Below, in pieces: positions 1 through 22,579 of a stretch of 64,000 nt of DNA. Position 1 is the stretch's first letter. Each line of letters opens with the position of its first letter. This DNA is from Pycnopodia helianthoides (taxonomy: Eukaryota > Echinodermata > Asteroidea > Forcipulatida > Asteriidae). Both the position numbers and the translations under genes were made by a program. The DNA is taken from assembly GCA_032158295.1 (NCBI GenBank), contig CM063256.1, forward strand, positions 17,752,284 to 17,816,283, given 5' to 3'. The notes below the pieces were generated by a model that made no database searches, was not told where the DNA came from, and saw only the letters and a program-made list of their open reading frames with translations.

Positions 1-215
1 AACCCTCCTACTGTCTGACCAGTGAATGTCACCGACTGTGGTTTTGAATAACAGATAAACTTTACCAGGCTTCAATATGATATCATGTGATAAATGCATC
101 TACACAGAACACAGATGGACACAGTTCTTTCTGTGCACAGTTGTGCCGCCGTGCACAACCCTTGCAGTTGAACGGCTCCAAGTGGCTGTTCAACTCGCTG
201 GAAAAGGAGAGTTAT
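1..215 (-). repeat. TTAA-MITE family D, copy cut by window edge
   Basis: The window opens with AACCCTCCTACTGTC, the terminal repeat of a short element whose complete copy lies at 49086-49315. The two copies are in opposite orientation, and their central parts share the stretch that reads CTVVPP in translation. The copy at 49086 is bounded by TTAA on both sides. Only the last two bases of the left TTAA remain here. The right end is diverged and I place it only roughly. Confidence 0.6.
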
Positions 216-364
216 TGAAGAAATGTTATTGTTGCTGGAGAACACGAAAGGTAAAGAAAACTTACTTCTAACTCACTATATGCTTCAAATCTAGGTAATG
301 TTTAAACGAACAACTCGATGATGTATCATTTCATAAGACCCAATTAAAGATTCCAATATCATAC

Positions 365-3300
365 CTCTTACTAAGTTCGGGTGAGTCAGGGTGCCTATTT
401 CGTACACCCCCAACAACTACAAGCATCTCCACATAGTTTGTTGACCTCCGAGGACACCTCCATTCCATCGGAGGGGAGGTCACTTTATCTTCTTTGCAAT
501 CAAACGCTAATCCGAACAGTTCTTTGCATCCGGTCAAGTTCTCCACAGATTTTCTCACTTTGTCCAGACACTCATGTCCGATGAATGGTAATCGAACATG
601 CTTGACCAGCGAGAGGAAGCAGTCTTGCTTAGCGTCTCGATCTTCCCCCGTCGTTAGCCACTCCAAGAGAGCATGAAGGAGTTCAGTCTCACTCCTCAAG
701 TTCAAGTTCTCATGGCCCGCGTACTGACATAACAAGTGAGAGTTGGCGCAAAGGAATGCCTCAGTCTTGGACACTTCTGGAAACTTATGGACTACGAATC
801 TGCAAGCTGCTTCGGCCAGTTCCAGACAGCCCTGAGACTCCGCAAAGCTGTGCATCTCAATGCAGTTGTCTACATCCAGTTGTCGAATGAGAAAGTTACT
901 GCAGGCATAGACCAGACACTTGATGAGGAAGAAGTTGGCTGTCGCTAGAAGCTCCTGAACATTTGCTGTAGTTATCCGCACCTGTGCACAAGACAAGATA
1001 TCAGTATCAAAATCCACAACACATGTGAAGAATCTTGAAAAAGGTTATTTATCTGGTCAAGTTTAAATATCCCCTTAAAGCACATGTATACCATTGGTAA
1101 TTGTCAAAGACCAGTATCTGCACTTTATGTGACCAAAACATATACATGAAATAACAAGCTTGAGCAAGTGCAAGCTCAATCGGTCATCTGAGTCGCAAGA
1201 ACATAGTGAAAGACCCCATTATATGTTTTCACACATTTATATTTTCAATCTTACCAATGATGTGCACATCCTTCAATTGACTGATTTAATTTATTCAGAT
1301 ATACAAGTATTTTTTTAATTAAAAAGTTACAACACACAGTACAAAATTTCAACAATAAGAACAATGTCTCAATTCAATCAAAGCAGGTGAAAGATTTAGT
1401 TACGGTTAAAAGTACGTTCAATAATTAACTGTACAATTATAGAACAGACATAAGGAATAAAAATATAAATATGATCAACAGCTAATGATAAGCTAATTAG
1501 GAAACAACTGCAGTCAAATCTTGACTAAGGTCAACTTTATTGTCAGCGTCAGTGTCAATCAATGCCCGGGACAGGGGTGCACTCCTCTCTGGTGAACAAC
1601 TCGACGTGGCTATTGGCAAATATATCCACAATTCAAAAGCAATTGCGGAAGCAAATTTTCTTCGCTTGGCTTCTTGCAAAGCGCCCAAAGTATGAAATTG
1701 CAAAGGGAGAGTCAAGTACACTTCAGACGCAAAAGAACATTCCCGTGGGCACACGTCAGCAATCCATTGGACCGCCAGAATGCTCCGCTGGGCCGCATAA
1801 TTGTGGCGAAGTACGGGAGCAATCCTACACAAGTGAATATGTGCATTAGTATTTTGAAATTGAACGCTTCGGCGGTCCAACGGAACGGTCCATGGGCACG
1901 AGCTGGAATACTTATTATAATTAGAACGTTCCTACCAATGCGCCGTTTAAGACGCTCTCTTGTGTTGACCACACTTCATGCCGTTCACCAGAGTGCAACG
2001 CAACGCACCCTTGCTTTACCTGTGATGTATAAACGTAATCCACAATCAGTTGAAGCATCTCGGAGTTGACATCTTTAAGAGTCACTCTCTGCTGTCTCTT
2101 CTCTTCTAGGTTTCCGGTAAACATGGCCTTGAAGTATGGACTACTTGCCGCTAAGACGACTCTGCAAATTGAAGTTACAAAATTCCGATGCTCAAAATTA
2201 TTGCAGTCAAAAAATTTGAACAAAACTGAAGAAATAAGTTTCTCCAAATTGGGGTTTCCCTCCCACATCTAACTTAACTGAAAAAAATAATTATAAATCT
2301 CCCAGCACAGGTACATGTGTCTTCAGATCTGCAGAAAGTACAGAAACAACCTCATTCCCAGGGGTGACTGATGGATCTCGCCAATCCCAGCACACGCTGC
2401 CAGTATATGGCACATTAAAATTAGGCCTATGGCCGATCCACTTTGCACGCGCCCTCAAGTATGGTAGCCCCCAAAAGAGGCCTGAAGTCAAAGGGCAGCT
2501 CATTCTTCTTTGATCCTGTGACATGTCTAATTGTTTGCAGTTTAGGATGACCGTGTAAAATAATAATTTTTGGGCGGGATTGGGTCAAGATACTTACATT
2601 TTGCCACGCGCGTGCTAAGCATCCTACAAGCACCAAACAAATGCTTAAAAGTTTTTAACAAGCCTGCGCACAGAGCAGTCACTTTTGGGAGCCAATCGGC
2701 ATTGTCTTTCAGCACATCCCTACCAGGTGTTAGGTATCAATACGGCACACGCTGCCCATGGTAGCGAGGCTGGTACTGAAAGTTCGCAAGTTGCTTCTAA
2801 GGATCTATCTGTTTCTTAACCAGAGAGATTATACAGATAGAATAATAATAGTATATTCATTTATCATTCTTGAAAATCAAAATCCGTTGCTGACATGACC
2901 CCAATGCACAGGCTAGTTTTGATAATCGTAACCCACCATCCTCCCGACGGCCGTAACCATCGGGAGGATGGAGGGTAACGATACACCACAATTATGTAAA
3001 GGCATGGTACTATACTAGAGGACGTAGACCTTTCATCTACATTGACGTGATTGGCAGAGACACAGAACTCGAAACCTAGGACCTTCCGAACATGATAAGG
3101 GATAAAGACTCCTGGCGTGACGTTGTGAACGGAACCGCTAATAACATATAACAAGCGTAAAATCTACCCATAAATAATATATTCAAACAATAATACCTAT
3201 GACAAGATATCTGTTTGTCCTCAGTAACAAGGACGACATCAATCAGATCATCAGTTTGACGCATTTCATTGAAAGAGGAAAGCACGGCACCGGGGAGGGC

Positions 3301-3381
3301 GTAATTCTCGTAGTCGCAGAAATCACGCCGTTCCTGAGCGACATCGTCATCGCTGTTGGCTGGCCAGGCTGAGGATGCCAT
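365..3381 (-). CDS. Kelch-like protein, BTB-BACK part (3' end outside window)
   Basis: Probable substrate adaptor for a Cullin-3 ubiquitin ligase, as is usual for BTB-BACK-kelch proteins. Three exons on the minus strand: 3381-3197, 2161-2020 and 981-365. Splice phases agree (2, then 0). Exon 1 starts at the ATG at 3381 with MASSAWPANSDD and opens the BTB domain (DDLIDVVLVTEDKQISCHR). Exon 2 completes the BTB core (VVLAASSPYFKAMFTG, then LIVDYVYTSQ). Exon 3 (about residues 110-315) finishes the BTB and carries the BACK domain (ELLATANFFLI, then RFVVHKFPEV and LLEWL), ending in the first kelch-like strand MLVVVGG. The donor may be at 365 (GTATGA) or at 372 (GTAAGA). No further kelch exon is visible to the left, so the propeller must lie outside the window. 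I cannot name the exact KLHL paralogue. The introns hold diverged repeats. Confidence 0.88.
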
Positions 3382-4773
3382 TTTGAAAACTAGTCTATCG
3401 GTTTCCGCAGAATAAGGCTACAAATCAATCTGGAATATTAACAAAGTGAGAACAGGGTAGAAGTTGGATGTTTTATCAGTGGTCTCACCATGCACAAGCT
3501 AGCGTATCGGGCCGATACACACAAATCACGGACGTATGAAATGTAGCCAATAGATAGGTTGCAGTATGACGTAAATCGGCCATCTTTACGGGCAGTTTAG
3601 AACAAACAGTCGTGCGTTTCGTGTGAGAACGGCGTGCAACACGCACGCATTTCACGAAACTCATTGCAGGATTGGTCAATGAACAACGCGGCTGCGTTAA
3701 TAAGTTGAGCGTTTGACGCACCTGCAAGCCAAAATGCAATTTGCCCGTAAAGATGGCGTCTACTGGGAACTATCTATACAAAAAAAAACTATAATCTTCT
3801 AGGACTTCAGATTTAATTAACAAAGATCATATATAAAGTTAGCCCTATATTTTAGAATGCCTCAGATTGCACGTTAGGGCTTTTAAAACCAAAGATAAAC
3901 ACCAAACAAAAAACATACTGAGAGGGTATGTGTGTGTGTGGGGGGGGGTGGGTCCACAGAGATCCCTTGCTCTCCATTCATGCCCCCCAAAATGATAATG
4001 AAAAAAAAAATATATATATATTAATGGTTCCATACATTAACAGCCCCCTAATAGTACATAAATAGATTTTCCCCACTTACCACCCCCCCCAACAATGAAG
4101 TTTCTGTACGCCACATACACGTCACATGACCAATCTAAGAAGATTATCATTAAGAATAGATCCCAGTAACAAAAAACTACTTGTAGTTATCACTTTGAGT
4201 TTGACATTGAATACATCATTTATCACTAGTACAATATGGCTAAAATTCCGTATTCAGCAGCCACTTTATCTCCCTTTAGTATTTAATAATTAATAGCAGC
4301 CACTTTTATCTCCCTTATTTTCGGTTAAATTTTATCCTACATCAGTTAAAAAATCTAATAAATCCCGTAGAAAGTGCTAGTCGGATACGGAAATTTTTCC
4401 TACAGTACTAATAAATAACAATCTAGAGTAAAGTATTTAAACATAATTGACAAATTTGTTTTCTAAAAACATGCACTGCAGCACTTTGGACTCTGTCTAT
4501 CTTTCTCTCTGACTGAATTGAGTGAACATGCTTACTCTCTGGTCGCAGTGCCAAAAATAAACAATGGGACAGTCAGTCTCATCTCATCACCACACCATTG
4601 GGTCTCGAGCTCCTATCTAAAGACTAATTCAATAATATTGATAATGAATTTGTTGGGGCAAACCTCCCGGCTAGGCTCCATTGAACTTTGAAGATGGTAA
4701 TCAAATTGCTCAATAAAACACCAACTGCAAACTAGCACTAGCATGTATAGCAAAACTGCACTAGCTAGCAGCA

Positions 4774-5022
4774 GGGCCCAATTTCATAGAGCTGCTAAGC
4801 ACAAAAATTTGCTAAGCATGACATTTCTTCACTGATAAAATTAAAAAACAGGGTTACCAACCAAATTTCCACTTGATTTTCAGGATAAGCAAACAACAGC
4901 TGAATACCAGTAACAAGCAATATGCAACACAGGGAAATTTGGTTGGTAACACTGTTTTTATCAAGGAAGAAATTCCATGCTAAGCAAATTTTTGTGCTTA
5001 GCAGCTCTATGAAATTGGGCCC
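4774..5022. repeat. Foldback MITE family E, full copy
   Basis: Begins GGGCCCAATTTCATAGAGC and ends with its reverse complement. The outer 47 bp of each arm are perfectly complementary, and the pairing continues with mismatches toward the centre (a GGTTACCAACCAAATTTCC segment and its inverse). A second, looser copy is at 50628-51010. Non-autonomous; no ORF. Confidence 0.85.
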
Positions 5023-6143
5023 TGGTTAGCACTAGCACCCCCGCACTGTAGCAGCAGTTGCCAATGGCACTGCACAGACAGGGATGACAGAGAGTGTCAC
5101 CAAACTTGCCCATTCATTAAACACTAATTAATGCCATGATTGAACTATACCTACCGAAACATTCGATCTTCATCCATGGGCTACTGAGCGATGCCTGATG
5201 AAAGGATTTGATTTGAAAGTGTACAAAGTAAGGAGCATAAAATATATATAGAGCTGATGAATAATTTGAAGGAGGTGAGCACCAAACAGTACAATAAAAG
5301 CATCAAATTGTGTATGTGGTCAACAACCGTCAGTTAACGCGCGGAGGACGGAAGGCAATATCACTATCAGGCTGTGTGTTAGTGCTCGGTCGTCCGGCCA
5401 GCCAGCAGAGCTTGGGTGGAGCGGGGGGATTTCCCCAAGGTTCTTTTTTGTTTATAAGGCCAAATAGTTTTAACTCGTCACTAAGAATCGCACGGATATA
5501 GAAGAAGAAGAAGAAGAAGCGTTACAAAACTAGATAGTTCTTTTAAAAAAATTCCCCGGTCCTGGAGGGCCTGGGAAAATTTTGTTTCCCGGTCCACGTT
5601 CCTCTAGCAAGGAAATTAGGATGTTAAGCATTTCTTGTGGATCATCAATAAATCCAGAATCTGGGATATGTGATTGAGCTGTTGGAGGGTGAGTCGGTTG
5701 GACTCTGGTTTAGTTTGACTCTTTAATTTTTCTCTTATGTTTTGGTATTTTCTGAATGCAATGAATGGAGGTTCCGGGACTCGATCCTCGGGAGTGTGTC
5801 GTTGCATTGTATACTATTAGTGTTTATTGATCGCTTTGTTCAGGTCACTGTTAAATGGTGGTTATGTACGGATTATACTTTTAGTCTCTAGTCAATCATG
5901 GTTTGACCTAGGCAAAATTGCAACAGAAATGATCTTTTACAAGTTTCTCTGAAACCATCCAAGCAACATATCAAAAAGGTAGAAAAAGGAAGTAGGGTAA
6001 ATATGCCTAATTTTCATAAATTTAAAATTGCCGTTTTTGCCTCTATTTTCTATTAGGCCCTAATATACAATATAAATCTTTCTTTTTCCACACAATATTT
6101 TCATAGATATAGTCACTGCGTATAGTCTCCAAACACATATTTT

Positions 6144-6770
6144 TTATGAGCGAGAAAAAATCCAAGATGGCTTCCATTTTCTAAGATGGCCGCCATTTTC
6201 CCGCCATTTTCCAACTAAAGCCCCGGTATAGTTGGAGGGCTGCGACAGGTCTCGATCCTTTCTTTGGTATGGGGATAATACGGCCCCCCGTTGACCACTG
6301 CTTAGGTTTTTCGTGTTGCAGCAGCAGTTGGTTACTTGTAGTAGGTGGGGGTTTATAAATTTGAGACTTCCATAGCTCAAGGGGGATGTTGTCCAACCCC
6401 ACAGCGCTGCCAGTTTTGGTTTGTGCAAGTGCTTGATTCACTTCCTCTTCAGAAACATTAAACTCAGTGGTGATTATGGGTAGATTTCCATCGAAGCCGA
6501 GATTTTAGTGATGGTCACTGTCAGGAATGGAAGGTGGTTTCCCAAGTAAGTATGAGAATTACTGCACCCATGCATTCTTTCTTTCCTGCGGTGTTCCATT
6601 AAGATGTGCAGGTTTGGACTCCTTTCTACCCGCACAAATGTCATTCACGATTTTCCAAGCCACACTGTGTATGCTAGAGAGGGAGGCTTGATGAACTTGC
6701 TCAACATGCATTTCAAGCAAAGCCGTTTTTTCTGACATGAACAAAAAAGAGATACTAAGTGCCAAAAAGC
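6144..6770 (-). pseudogene. LINE reverse transcriptase fragment
   Basis: Reading the minus strand, the upstream part gives AWKIVNDICAGRKESKPAHL. The next part gives EEEVNQALAQTKTGSAVGLD-NIPLELWK, and then IIPIPKKGSR and (in another frame) LSQPSNYTG. These match the linker and RT fingers region of non-LTR retrotransposons (the AxGxDxIPxE box, the IPIPKKG box and the PSNYRGI box). The pieces sit in several frames and carry stops near 6500, so this is a dead 5'-truncated or internal fragment. The RT catalytic YxDD box is not present. The clade cannot be assigned from this much. Confidence 0.7.
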
Positions 6771-7017
6771 GTTTAAGATTGCACGACAGAGCATCTAGGA
6801 ACCAAAGCTTCCGGGGCCCTTAAGCGGGCCCCGCACACCACGCCTTAATGGCTTTGCGCTCAGCGCAGTTTGCAGGCTAATTCTATTTTCTCATGATACT
6901 ATTTATTTGATAAACAAATTATAATTTTAGCATAACAATTATTTTAACATCATATTTAGATAGCATACTTCACATTAGACCTAAACCCATGATTTGTTTG
7001 TCAATAAATTCATGCTT

Positions 7018-7021
<4 letters not shown>

Positions 7022-7055
<34 letters not shown>
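7022..7055 (+). repeat. Poly-A run of 34 bases
   Basis: An uninterrupted A run preceded by AATAAATTCATGC, like the polyadenylated 3' end of a retroposed RNA on the plus strand. The sequence upstream (about 6790-7020) has no recognisable coding content. Run length is likely to be unreliable in the assembly. Confidence 0.6.
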
Positions 7056-7056
<1 letters not shown>

Positions 7057-8443
7057 ATTATGGTGCGATGATTTATAGGCCTACATAAAAAATAAATTTT
7101 GACGATTATACACAAGTATTGTGGTAACAGTGTGTAAGTTGACTGACAGTCGTTGACGATCATATATCAAAGTTAGAAAAGTATGTGTAGTTTTTAACAT
7201 TAATTTTCAACCTCGTTTTGGGGCGGGCAGTGTCCCGTACTATTTGATACAGCCGTGCCGTCAAAATGAGAACAAGGTTGACCCATTTTTGAGTTGGACT
7301 CAAATTCGGTCCAGTCCTGCAACATCAGATTGTGCACGTTGCTAAGTACGCTACTTCGAACCTTTGCGTAGAGCTGGCCGGCCGGCTGTATGCCGCGTGA
7401 AATTAGTGTTTTAGAACTTTGAATTTTATACAAGATAGAGAGTGGTGGTATGCTGCGGAAAATTTGCCCTGATTAGCCCCGACTTCATCCTTGCTTTATT
7501 GTTAATATTAGCTCAAGCATTGGTTTGAGCTCAGGCTCTCAGTGTCACTCAGACTAGAGGGGAAGGTGAAGGAAGGAGATATACACTCACCACTCACTGC
7601 ACTGGGCCTGGCACTACTCAGAAGTAGCACTACCACTCCAGTACCACACCACCAATTAATTAGGTACCATGTACTCCTTTCTTTAAAAAAAATAAAATGA
7701 TAGTAGTAATATAATAATAATAAAAAGGAGGGCAAATTTTCCGCAGGATGCCACCACGGCCACATGCCCATTTTTTTGCCACACTTTGCAAGTAACACAG
7801 CCTTTGACAGTGACTTTAATTTAGTAATTTGAAGCACTATCATGGCATGTATGGGGATGGGTACTCCTACTATTGAACCTCATAATTATAGGAGCAGGGG
7901 ATGGGATGGGGAGGATTATGATTCTTTTGACTGTACTATTATTACTATAACTAGGTTTCACTTGAAACAAAATAATACTTAGTACACTGGCCTTTACTTT
8001 AGTTTTTAGGGATAACTTTTTAAGTTTTAAATGTCATAGGCCTACCTACATGTAAATTAAACCTTGTCATGAGTTCACGGCCCATGTAAGTGGTTTATAA
8101 GTTTGAAAACACCTCACTGTTTAATTTTTGTATTGATTGTTAATGATCAAATTTGCATTACTTTGCATGTTGTAAATATTGCATTATTCTAATCTGCTAA
8201 GCAGCTAAGTGTCCTCTTTGTTTTGAATTTATGCTTCCGTGGCCTCAGCTCATTCTGTCCGATCTTGTGTGCAAAAACTCACTGAAAGTTATTGACTTTC
8301 TTCCTTAATTTCCAGATTTCAAAGAATAAACCAGCAAGGACGAGACATTGTTTTCCCTACATTTACTTGGTTCAAATCCATTGGATCACACACCAGCAAC
8401 AACACCTATTCTATTTTTATTTTTCACAGAAAAATCAAGGAAA

Positions 8444-18384
<9,941 letters not shown>

Positions 18385-18489
18385 GATCTCATGTGCAAGG
18401 TGCAACGGAGATTTTGATTGGCCATCAACTCACCCCATTATGCTGTGAATAATATATGAACAAGGTGAACAAGTGTATTTCTTTTGATA

Positions 18490-18690
18490 ATCCACAAGGG
18501 AAACTGACTGGGTATGACTTTTGACAAAATAGGGAGACAGCCAACTTCGGGCTAGATAGCTCAGTTGGTAGAGTGCCGGTACGTTAATCCGGAGGTTGCT
18601 GGTTCAAATCCCTCTATAGTCAATTTTTCTTTGTCCAACCCCAAACTATTTAAAAATTTACCCAGTCAGTTTCCCTTGTGGTTTATTACT
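18490..18690 (+). repeat. tRNA-like foldback element, single-head copy
   Basis: Terminal inverted repeats CACAAGGGAAACTGACTGGG and CCCAGTCAGTTTCCCTTGTG enclose one tRNA-like unit. The unit has AGATAGCTCAGTTGGTAGAG (box A), ACGTTAATCCGG at the anticodon position and GGTTCAAATCC (box B). Related copies near 22985, 38560 and 43135. Confidence 0.75.
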
Positions 18691-18828
18691 TGATATTTGA
18701 AATAAAAAAGTGGCATCCCCTTAAGGTGATTCCCTGGCTGCAGCTTCCCAGGTTGTATCGTAAACTTGGGTATTTGTCCCTGGCTATACAAAAATTTGTG
18801 ATTAAATAGCCTGAAAAGTGTATGTGGC

Positions 18829-19130
18829 GTGTCGTGGCTGAGTGGATAAGAGCACCGTACTCCGTACTCAAGCTCTGGTGTTTCTGATCAGCAGAGTGTG
18901 GGTTCGAGTCCTTGTCATGACTTTGTTAAACAAGACACTTAACCATTATTGCGTCGTCCTTGGGATGGGTCCCAGGTGTTGTGTACTGCACGTAAAAGAA
19001 CTCAGTGCACTTATCTTAAAGAGAAGGGGTTTGCCTCGGTGTTTCTGGTTTGATTGGCAGCATATTGCGCCACAGCGTAAAGGAAAAAGGTCTCATACTT
19101 CAAATCGTAGCTCTACATACCTTGCAGGAT
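18829..19130 (+). repeat. tRNA-derived SINE, diverged copy
   Basis: Head GTCGTGGCTGAGTGGATAAG and GGGTTCGAGTCC, with a short duplication (CCGTACTCCGTACTCAAG) in the anticodon arm, then the body ACAAGACACTTAACCATTATTGC at 18929. Body beyond 19000 differs from the 16001 copy. Confidence 0.7.
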
Positions 19131-19447
19131 AAACTACATAATTTGGGAGCAAAACATCATGCCTGTTTCGTACTTTGTTTATTGTTTTGTTTTATACCAA
19201 TACTAATGTTTGTAGCGGTTTGGTGAGATTCGTTTAAAATGTGGCAAACTTACAAGAGGAAAAAAATGGGTTCTGGGTATTCCAGTGAGAAAGGTTGTGG
19301 ATATTTTCTCTAAGCCTGGAAATGTGTGTGTCCTACCTTACTTTAATAACAGGTACCTTGAGGATCACTGTTCTTTGCTCCAACAAATGTTTTGAGGTAT
19401 AAATAGACCCCTGTACTGATGATGTCACGGTTTGTCTACTACATGTC

Positions 19448-19836
19448 CTAAAGGCGATGGATACTTTTGGTAATTACTAAAGAAATACATTACCATAAAA
19501 AATTACTTGGTAAGGAGCCTCGGTATGCCCCGGCTGATGGTATAAAAAACATTGTCAGAAACGACTCACTCCGAAGTCATGTGTTTTTTGAGAAAGATGT
19601 AATTTCTCACCCAAATATTTGAATCTTAAACCGCTTCAGGCATGAAGCCTTTCTCGGGCATTGGAAAGCACACAAATTGATGCAACAAGTGTGGTTTTTC
19701 TTTCATTATTTTCTTGCAAATTCGATGACCAATTGAGCCAAAATGTTCACAGGTTTGTTTTTTTATGCATATGTTGGGATACACCAAGTGAGGATACTAG
19801 TCTTTGACAATTACCAAACGTTTATCCTGCTTTTAA
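19448..19836 (+). repeat. TTAA-MITE family B, copy
   Basis: Left end CTAAAGGCGATGGATACTTT has lost the first T of TTAA; right end ATCCTGCTTTTAA retains it. Interior AATACATTACCATAAAA and CAGGCATGAAGCCTTTC match the copy at 17790. Confidence 0.8.
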
Positions 19837-20030
19837 ATGATTTAACTGGGTACTGCAATTCCGACAGTTGAGTAGAGACACAATGGTTTCTTATTATTCT
19901 GCAAACAAACTGTGATGTCATCAGTACTAAAGGTCTATTGAATGACCCAATAAACCAATTAAATCATTCCAAAGCTTTCCACATGTATCACTACTCCTAA
20001 CAAAACTTCTTGTGTAGTTACTAATGTTTA

Positions 20031-20424
20031 TTAAAGGAACATTACAGAATTGGTTTTTGCTAACAAAACAGTTGCTGGCAGTGTAAGCACTTTATGTAAT
20101 CCACCATATACATAAACTGACAAACCTTTAGGAGTTTGAGATCGATCGGCCATCTGGGTCACGAGAAAATGGTGAAAAACCGATTACACATTTGCATGAA
20201 ATCATATAGATTCAACAAATGAATAAAACGCTCACTGAGCGATAAACTCCAATCGGAAAATGAGTTTATTCATTTCTCATCAAATATGGCATTTCAGACA
20301 GAAATATTTCAAGGGATGTTTTCTACTTTAATCATCATTAGACCGTGTAAGTTTGATGTAAATCTGTGATCAAAAGTATATTTTACAAGTTTTTTTCTTA
20401 CCAATTCTGTAAGGTTCCTATAAA
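20031..20424. repeat. TTAA-MITE family A, copy 2
   Basis: TTAA then AGGAACATTACAGAATTGGT at the left; the right end CCAATTCTGTAAGGTTCCTA is slightly decayed and TTAA there has become TATAA. The interior contains GATCGATCGGCCATCTGGGT, as in the copy at 24744. Confidence 0.85.
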
Positions 20425-22579
20425 CATGTAGAAAAAATGCTTTTGTTATTAAGATTTAATTTTTAAGTTTGTGTGTGTGCTTAAAAAAGAAATCAAGTTT
20501 TCTTCAAATTTTTCAATTGAGCATTAGATCTGATAGCCTATAGATATTATTTGTATATATGGATGTTTGTATATGAAAATATTGTATTCTTGAAAATCCG
20601 TCCAATAAAAGCAAGATTTTTTTTAAATATCTGACTTCAAATTCCATGTGTACCTCCCTTGATTTATCTTTCTTTAAGAAATATTGTGCAATTATTATTA
20701 ATTAATTATTGAAAATGTTTATGCATTTTATTAGCTTACGTTCACTGTGTAACCATGGTAACTGGATGTAATGTTAAACTATGCATTTGAATTTTGTGAG
20801 TTGCAAGGACAACGATGAAATAAATGTTAATGATAATAATTGAATATATTGATATTACACACACACACCCAAGTCTGTAAACACCTGCAATCAGGGACCT
20901 CCTATTGTCCCTCTTTTGTTTGTACTTAAACTTTTGGCAACAGCTCCCATTGGTTTTGTACACCTTATCCATCTGGGGACCTTCACCCAACCAGGGACCC
21001 TATTGGGACACTTTCTCAGTCTTTGGACTTTTTTTAGAGACAACCCCTGAGGTTTTTTGTACACAAAAGCGAAGCAAGGGCGCTCTCACTCTGTCAAACA
21101 CTCGGAACCCTTTTGTTAAAGTCCTCGGTTTTAATGCCTAGATATGTTCACACACACAAAAAGAAATTATTTCAAACAGTTTATTTACAACCCTGAGAAA
21201 CATATCATTAACCCTGACATACAGAATAAGCAGTTTGGCGAGCGTGTGGCCTAAAACCTTCCAATATCTTCCTCTCCTATGTGTATGTCACTCCACACCC
21301 AAATTGTTCGGACTTGAATAAGATTGGGAAAAAAAACAAGCAAAGGTCTAGTCAACCTAGTCTGGATCCTTTTTGATATATGCATATCATTCTTGCTATT
21401 GTAGATAGGGAACATGACAAGGAAAATAAGACAAAGATCTATGGCCCTTTTTGACACCTTGGTTTCGGTTTTAGCTCAGACATATTGGCCGTATTGGAAT
21501 TGGTAGATTTAGCTGCGGCTACAACTGTTGCTAAGGGCGTTGCTGAGGACGTCCTTTATTTCTACCCACGTGATGATGCAGCTATCCAGCCGTAGCCACC
21601 AATTCGGACAGGGCCTTAGGCTCTGCCTGCCAGTTTGAAGCACCAGACTAAAAGTGCATATTATCATTTTAAAACTAACGACAGAGAGCCTAAACTTGAG
21701 CCACAGGGCCTTTTCCAAACCTAGGATTGGGGTCTAGGCTCCGGCTACGGCTCATTCATCAACTTTTGAGCTCAACACCAAATGGATCCCAGCAGAGCCA
21801 GAGCCTAAGCCTAGGTTTGGAAAAGCCCAGCAGAGCCAGAGCCAAGGTTTGGAAAAAGCCCCTGATATAAAAAAAAGGCCTAGCAGTATGAGAGTGTCCA
21901 TAAGATTGGCTCACTCTACAATTTAATGCGACCATTGCAGTAGTATTAAACGTTTTTATAAAAACACAATCTTGTGGAAGCAAAATCTCAACAAAACATG
22001 TGAAGGTGCAGGCTTGATACAAATAAATGGAAATTTCTGACATTAAAAAATACTTGCAGTTTTGGCACTGTTTTCAATATTATTGGAATTTCTTACTGTA
22101 TGACCCACAGACAGAAAAATGCAGTTTAAAAAGAGGGCCCGAGTCACGGGTAAAAAAAATAATTAAAAAAGTTAATTATTTTGTATATATGGTATACAGT
22201 GTGTACAAAATATAATTCATTGTAGACAAATTAAACAGGTATGTAGTTTTTAAAGTACCAAATATAAAAGGTGTCGCTTCAATGTACAATTCAATTCAAA
22301 TAGAAAGAAATTAGACAAATAAATAAAGATGTTTTTAAATTCACATTATATACAAAATCTACATACAGCCTCGATCAACCAAATAAAAACAACTTTAAGT
22401 TGACTTTAACCTTCGGCAACACCCTCGGAATCTAGGCACATGATAACACCATGCACTGTTTCCATATAAAGCAATCTTGGCTCATATTCACTTCATAACA
22501 AATGCTAGTATAGCCCAAAGTGCCCAATCCGAAGGCAATGTGTCCCTTTAAATTATTTACCTTTTAGTGCAAACCAAAG

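Larger units (their letters stand above)
3382..8443. other. Intergenic region between head-to-head kelch and IQANK1 genes
   Basis: I see no convincing host exon. It contains a 47-bp-arm foldback element (4774-5022), a GAA microsatellite near 5505, a LINE reverse-transcriptase remnant (about 6144-6770), a 34-base poly-A run (7022-7055), and a 15-bp inverted pair around 3580 and 3742. Both promoters should be here, but I see no diagnostic core promoter element. Short ORFs in this stretch lack recognisable domains. Confidence 0.5.
18385..22579. other. Tail-to-tail region between IQANK1 and calpain
   Basis: No host coding sequence seen. Probably contains both 3' UTRs. An AATAAA at 20604-20609 is a candidate plus-strand polyadenylation signal, but the sequence between it and the IQANK1 stop is mostly repeats. 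Contents: tRNA-like foldback (about 18490), SINE (18829), family B MITE (19448) and family A MITE (20031). Near 21450-21880 there is a region of GAGCC/CCTAGG-rich short repeats with no recognisable product. Confidence 0.5.

Noticed and set aside
5616..5807. 63-residue minus-strand ORF with MQRHTPEDRVPEPPF
   Set aside because: Looks peptide-like but matches no family I recognise, has no splice partners, and lies in repeat-rich intergenic DNA.
18546..18625. Possible functional tRNA gene
   Set aside because: Box A and box B are present but stems are imperfect, and the unit sits inside terminal inverted repeats with several copies in the window; a tRNA-derived repeat is the better explanation.
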